DNA from: Coneutiohabitans sp964457925
Lineage (GTDB): Bacteria; Zhuqueibacterota; Zhuqueibacteria; Zhuqueibacterales; Zhuqueibacteraceae
NCBI GenBank assembly: GCA_964457925.1
Contig: CAYWGH010000028.1
Span: forward strand, 1-64,000
Direction: 5' to 3'
DNA length: 64,000 nucleotides
The translations under genes and the position numbers were made by a program. The notes beneath the pieces are model-generated. The model was not told where the DNA came from and searched no databases. It saw nothing but the letters and a program-made list of their open reading frames with translations. Shown in pieces: positions 59,989-64,000 of this stretch; position 1 is the first letter of the stretch; every line of letters begins with the position of its first letter.

Positions 59989-62808
59989 TCATTTGATGAG
60001 CAACATCTTGTTCACTTTTTCAAAACTCTGTGACATCATTTTGTAGAAGTATACGCCGGTCGGTACGGCCATGCCGCGTTCATTTTTGCCGTCCCAGTTT
60101 ATGGTATGCACACCCGCAGGCTTGACGGCATCGACCAGCGTTCTGATCTTTTGCCCAAGCATGTTGTAGATCACCAGCGATATCTTGCCGCCTTGCGGCA
60201 GTTGATACTTGATCGTGGTCTCCGGGTTGAACGGATTGGGATAATTTTGTTCGAGGGCGTACGTCAACGGCGCCTCGTTGCGATCGGCAACCGAGGTGGG
60301 CGCGCGCACGACATCATTGTTGTTGCGCGGCAGGATCTTGTAGTTGTTAAAGGAATAATAATGCACGCCAATCAACGAACGAATGCTGTCACCCTGCACG
60401 TAAACCGAGTCGAGATTGCCGTCAAAATTTCCCAAGTCATCGACGCGCACGGCGCCGCTGCCGTCATCAATCGAAAACTCGCCGAAGTTGCTGGCGCCAT
60501 CCGGGAAGGGATTGGAAACGATTGCGTTCCGCACTTGCACCAGGACGCCTTCCCACTGCTCGGCTGTTGCCGCGCCCGTGCGCAGGTCGCCCGTACGAAC
60601 CTGTGCCGGTGTTGGCAAAGCATTACCGCGACTGAGAATCGTTACGTTCGCCGGAGTGCCGATGCGAGTGACTTCGAAGTTTTCTTCCACGCGCCCGGTG
60701 ACGGAGACGAGATCGCCGGCTTTGACATTGGTGGTGTTATCATTGACCCAAATGCCGCTCCAGGGATCATTGCCGTCCTGAATCCAATAAAACGAAAAAT
60801 CCGTCGTGTCGGTTGTGACAATGCCCTGGACGGTCACCGTCAAATTCGCGTAGCCCGAATTGCCGTCGGCGAACGGCGTGTATTGCAGATCATAAATCTT
60901 TAAGCCGGCGTCACGCACAAAGTAGAAAAATTTCGAGACCGAGGTATCTGCTGGAATCGTGGTGCGATCACCATCGGTATCCGCCGCGGTCAGGAAATAC
61001 TCGACAAATGCGCCATTGGCTTGCGCCGGAATGATGCCGGAGAATTGATTGCCGCCGCCGGCGGTCATCGTTTGAGTTTGAAAAGCGCCGCCGTTAATGC
61101 GATAGTTGATTTCAGCGCTCGCCACCGAGGTTTGCGTGTCAACAATATTCGCAGAGACGGTTACACCCGCGGTGGAGGTTGCCACGACAGGATTGCGGGC
61201 GACATTGGTGATTACCGGCGGTGAAGAAGCCACCTCGATATCTGCCAGGCTGCGCGGATTGATGGTGGTTGTGCCCTGCGTTGTTCCGCCGCGAATGAAG
61301 CCGTTGACATTGATTCTCGTGCCGGCAGGGAAGCCCGGCCAAACGCCGCCATTAGCGCTGACGACATCGAAGACGGCATCAAAATAATCATCGAGGCTGA
61401 TGCTGCCTGTGGCATCAGCAGCGGTCATGATATTGCCCGCCAAGCCGTTTGCCGTCACAGTCAAATTTTCAAAACGCACCAGTGTGCTTTCCCAGCGTTC
61501 AGCCAATTGGGTATTCGTTGTTCCGGCGTTTGCGCCTAAATCGCCGGGCTTGAGCAGAATCGGCGCCGGCAAGGGCAAACCGAAATCCAAAAAATCAACC
61601 GGCGTCACCGGATTGGTGAGCAGCGCGAGTTGGGTAATACTCTGCGAGCCCGCTGTTGCCGGAAATTCCGAAAGCACGCCGGTAACCTTGATTTTGTCGC
61701 CCGCTTGTGCAGAACTGAAAAGCGTGCCGGCAACCGTGCTGTCATTTTGAATCACGAAAAATCCGCTCCAGGGGCCGCCTCTCTCGTCTTGGACAAAGCC
61801 GCCCCAGCGTGCCCCCACGAAAATTTCTCGTGCACCTTGCATCATAATTCCAGTAACCGTTATCGTATCACCCACGAATGGCGAATTGTCGGCATTCGCC
61901 GCGCCGATTGCATCCGCGCGCACGAATTGAATGTCGGCGATGTTCAAGCTGTCGCCCAGCGCGCGCGCGCCCGGCGTGGCCGGGGCATTGATGCTCCAGA
62001 TGCCGCCCATCCACGAGGTGTTCTCACTGGTTTCGTCATGGCCGGTGATGCCGTTGCCGCCGGTCCAATTCTCCAGATCTTCAACGTTGAGTTTGCGCTG
62101 AGCGGATGAGCCGTCGTTGTGCGGATTGGGGTCAGCGTCATTGTCGGTGTTGACCACAAACTGTTGCGCAATGGGTGTGTCGGGCAGATAGCTCGATGGT
62201 GTGGTATCCACATCCGGGCCGTCGAGGCTCACACCGGTTTTATCAACCGCTTCAACTTTGTCACCCCAAACGACATACTCGACATCCTGCACCAGATCGC
62301 TGGCGCCATCCCAATAATAAAGGATCAGCACCTCGCCGTCATTTGACAGGCCGCCTTGCCTGGCAATGCTGCCGGGCGTGGCTTCGCGCATGTCGGGAAT
62401 ATTGTCCGCCGTGGCACCGTCTTCAAACAGTTCGTAGGTCGGCTGAACGCCGTACGTGTTGAAGAACCCATTGCCGGCCATCGCGATTGTTTGGTGTTCG
62501 CCCGCCGCGATCGTGGCGCCGTCCGGAAAGCGGGCGTTGAAATCGCCGAAGCTGCCGCCGCCGGCATTGGCGCCGGTCACAAGGTTGTAATAGTAGGTGC
62601 CGCCGCCCGCAAACGTGGCATCGGTGAGATAGTAGTTCGAGAGATTGATGGTTTCCGAAGTGGGATTGTAAATCTCCACAAACTCGCCGGCCGTCGGACT
62701 GATGACGAATTCGCTGATAATCAGGTGCGAGGGCGCTTGGCCGAATGCCGAAAACGCCGCCAGCAAAGTCAGAAAAACAACCGAGCCAAACGATAACACT
62801 TTCTTCAT
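59989..62808 (-). CDS. Lamin-tail domain, OB-fold secreted protein with T9SS sorting domain
   Basis: A 939-residue secreted protein: signal peptide (MKKVLSFGSVVFLTLLAAFS), lamin-tail domain at about 25-150 (LIISEFVISPTAGEFVEIYN), two or three OB-fold-like segments of the kind accompanying secreted nucleases (VGDTITVTGIMMQGAREIFV, VSVTGRVEENFEVTRIG), an Ig-like region (ISASIVD-type, SAEINYRINGGAFQTQTMTA) and a C-terminal T9SS domain (LEQNYPNPFNPETTIKYQLP ... MLLIK). No nuclease catalytic motif was seen, so a binding role is likely. GAAGGAG precedes the ATG. Confidence 0.85.
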   Translation of the reverse strand: MKKVLSFGSVVFLTLLAAFSAFGQAPSHLIISEFVISPTAGEFVEIYNPTSETINLSNYYLTDATFAGGGTYYYNLVTGANAGGGSFGDFNARFPDGATIAAGEHQTIAMAGNGFFNTYGVQPTYELFEDGATADNIPDMREATPGSIARQGGLSNDGEVLILYYWDGASDLVQDVEYVVWGDKVEAVDKTGVSLDGPDVDTTPSSYLPDTPIAQQFVVNTDNDADPNPHNDGSSAQRKLNVEDLENWTGGNGITGHDETSENTSWMGGIWSINAPATPGARALGDSLNIADIQFVRADAIGAANADNSPFVGDTITVTGIMMQGAREIFVGARWGGFVQDERGGPWSGFFVIQNDSTVAGTLFSSAQAGDKIKVTGVLSEFPATAGSQSITQLALLTNPVTPVDFLDFGLPLPAPILLKPGDLGANAGTTNTQLAERWESTLVRFENLTVTANGLAGNIMTAADATGSISLDDYFDAVFDVVSANGGVWPGFPAGTRINVNGFIRGGTTQGTTTINPRSLADIEVASSPPVITNVARNPVVATSTAGVTVSANIVDTQTSVASAEINYRINGGAFQTQTMTAGGGNQFSGIIPAQANGAFVEYFLTAADTDGDRTTIPADTSVSKFFYFVRDAGLKIYDLQYTPFADGNSGYANLTVTVQGIVTTDTTDFSFYWIQDGNDPWSGIWVNDNTTNVKAGDLVSVTGRVEENFEVTRIGTPANVTILSRGNALPTPAQVRTGDLRTGAATAEQWEGVLVQVRNAIVSNPFPDGASNFGEFSIDDGSGAVRVDDLGNFDGNLDSVYVQGDSIRSLIGVHYYSFNNYKILPRNNNDVVRAPTSVADRNEAPLTYALEQNYPNPFNPETTIKYQLPQGGKISLVIYNMLGQKIRTLVDAVKPAGVHTINWDGKNERGMAVPTGVYFYKMMSQSFEKVNKMLLIK

Positions 62809-62916
62809 GTGTTTCTCCTTCGCGTGTGAGGGGAATAGGAAAATATGAAAAACGAAGTATTGACGCTCTTAAGGTAACAGAACATTGGTGTGGCCATAAT
62901 CACCCAACTCATCGAG

Positions 62917-64000
62917 TCACTTGATCACCAAAAACTTCCCGCGCTGCACCTTCCCGCTCGCCAGATCTTTGACGACGTAGTAGTACAATCCCGAAGCCAA
63001 TGCCTGATCATCGCGCGTAACCAAATCCCAGGCATGTTCGCCGCCCGCGAATATGCGGTCGCCGCGGGAGAATTTTTCGAACCATTGCAAATCGCCGCCC
63101 GAGTATGTGCTGGCCTGGTGTTCAAATGAATCCACCAGATCGCCGGCGAGTGTATAGATGCTAATTTGCGCGGCCGCCGGTAAATTGTAGAAATAGATTT
63201 TGCGATCGCGTTCGAGGTTGCCATCCCACGCCGCCTTGACGCGATAGGGATTTGGATAAACGCCCACGTTCGGTTCCGGCATTGTGGCGTTGGCGCGCTG
63301 CTCCTCTTGCGTGGGCGAGCCGGGAAACACGCGCAGGACATTGCTCAACCGGCTGCTCTCCAAGCTTGCCAGCCTGATTGCCGGATCGCCGCCGTCAAAG
63401 GCCGTGACGGCATATGCATATTGCCAACCGTTCAACAAGTTCTCATTCACGAATTTATAATGATAATAGATCGTTTCGGTTTGGCCGGTGTTGGGATTGA
63501 TGGCGGTCTCGCCGAACGTCACCGGTTGCGCGAGCCGCACAAATTTGAAATCCGTGTCATAGCCGATACCGTTCACCGAATCGAACTCAGCAATCAGTGT
63601 GAAACTGGAGAACAAATCACGCCCGGGCAAATCTTCGCCGAGTTGTGTGCGATAAAGACGGTAGCCTTCGAAATCTTTTTTACCGCTGATAAAATCCACG
63701 GATTCTTCCGCGGAACGATCCCAATAGATCGTTACCTCACGGTCGGAGGGAAGCACTTTCACGCGCGGCGGCGAGGGCGGGGTGGGCAACACGTAGCGAT
63801 CAAGCTGGCCATCGCGATCAACATCTTCGCCCGCATCCAGCTGGTTGTTGGCGTTGCGATCTTCGCCGTCATAAGCGGTTTGCGCCCAAAACGCATTGGT
63901 GTAGAGATTTTGCCGGCTTTGTTCGGTATCCAGGCGATTGTCGTCGCTGCCAAACTTGCCCGCGCAAATCACCGCAAACACAACATTGATGGAGGAATCG
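62917..64000 (-). CDS. T9SS-sorted secreted protein, N terminus beyond the window
   Basis: At least 361 residues, in frame up to the right edge (DSSINVVFAVICAG reads through it without a start), so this is the C-terminal part of a larger protein. It has a calcium-type dockerin-like segment (DGEDRNANNQLDAGEDVDRD), a fibronectin-III-like domain (DREVTIYWDRSAEESVDFIS), and a C-terminal sorting domain (VGVYPNPYRVKAAWDGNLER, then GEHAWDLVTRDDQALASGLY, ending GKFLVIK). Function of the full protein unknown. Confidence 0.85.
   Translation of the reverse strand, partial: DSSINVVFAVICAGKFGSDDNRLDTEQSRQNLYTNAFWAQTAYDGEDRNANNQLDAGEDVDRDGQLDRYVLPTPPSPPRVKVLPSDREVTIYWDRSAEESVDFISGKKDFEGYRLYRTQLGEDLPGRDLFSSFTLIAEFDSVNGIGYDTDFKFVRLAQPVTFGETAINPNTGQTETIYYHYKFVNENLLNGWQYAYAVTAFDGGDPAIRLASLESSRLSNVLRVFPGSPTQEEQRANATMPEPNVGVYPNPYRVKAAWDGNLERDRKIYFYNLPAAAQISIYTLAGDLVDSFEHQASTYSGGDLQWFEKFSRGDRIFAGGEHAWDLVTRDDQALASGLYYYVVKDLASGKVQRGKFLVIK

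Overview
The window reads as a chromosomal contig of a Gram-negative bacterium from the FCB superphylum, probably one of its less-studied lineages (KSB1-, Calditrichota- or Ignavibacteria-like). The main evidence is seven proteins ending in type IX secretion (T9SS) sorting domains (NYPNPFNPST..., then ...SGVYFYQL... and a basic end), plus a PorV/PorQ-family outer-membrane protein, a carboxypeptidase-regulatory TonB-dependent receptor and several Bacteroidetes-type families. The lineage is inference; no rRNA or tRNA gene was seen. Almost every gene lies on the minus strand; the only plus-strand genes are a two-component pair at 35-37 kb.

Region 0-24 kb holds mostly single, exported or housekeeping-accessory genes: a molybdenum hydroxylase large subunit, a thioredoxin-fold protein, a secreted intradiol-dioxygenase-like protein, a PLP decarboxylase, Ogt, two PQQ-type beta-propellers, a class D beta-lactamase, a class-C-like serine hydrolase, an alpha/beta hydrolase, an FtsX-type ABC permease, a DPP-IV-like peptidase, a YciI-like protein, NudC and PaiB. 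Between them lie at least five decayed genes (ATP-grasp, AraC-type regulator, an unnamed family, a YVTN propeller, DUF1330).

Region 24-34 kb is a block of secreted proteins: DinB, a Kelch protein with a heme c partner, three T9SS cargo proteins (two share a 118-bp identical tail segment), a CsgG-like protein, a VWA lipoprotein and a small outer-membrane barrel. Region 34-42 kb is regulatory and the most unusual: a NarL-type kinase/regulator pair, an AT-rich stretch with a multi-pass membrane gene, an uncharacterised two-repeat protein ending in a CPPxC tail together with two decayed copies of it, and a GAF/sigma-54 activator with a GAFSGA loop. The barrel gene and the CPPxC gene share a conserved upstream module of about 135 bp.

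Region 42-52 kb is an apparent operon: a membrane Ser/Thr kinase with five PEGA domains, a small TPR-like membrane protein and a 2277-residue T9SS-secreted protein. Region 52-64 kb carries a metallophosphatase lipoprotein, PorV, remnants of a nucleotidyltransferase-type toxin-antitoxin pair, a TonB-dependent receptor, a lipoprotein, a lamin-tail protein and a partial T9SS cargo gene that runs off the right edge.

Intergenic regions contain many palindromes (18-bp perfect arms at 26.5 kb, nested palindromes at 19.0 and 53.9 kb) and a dispersed repeat beginning GTCAT and ending GAATGAC. No CRISPR array, insertion sequence or prophage was seen.
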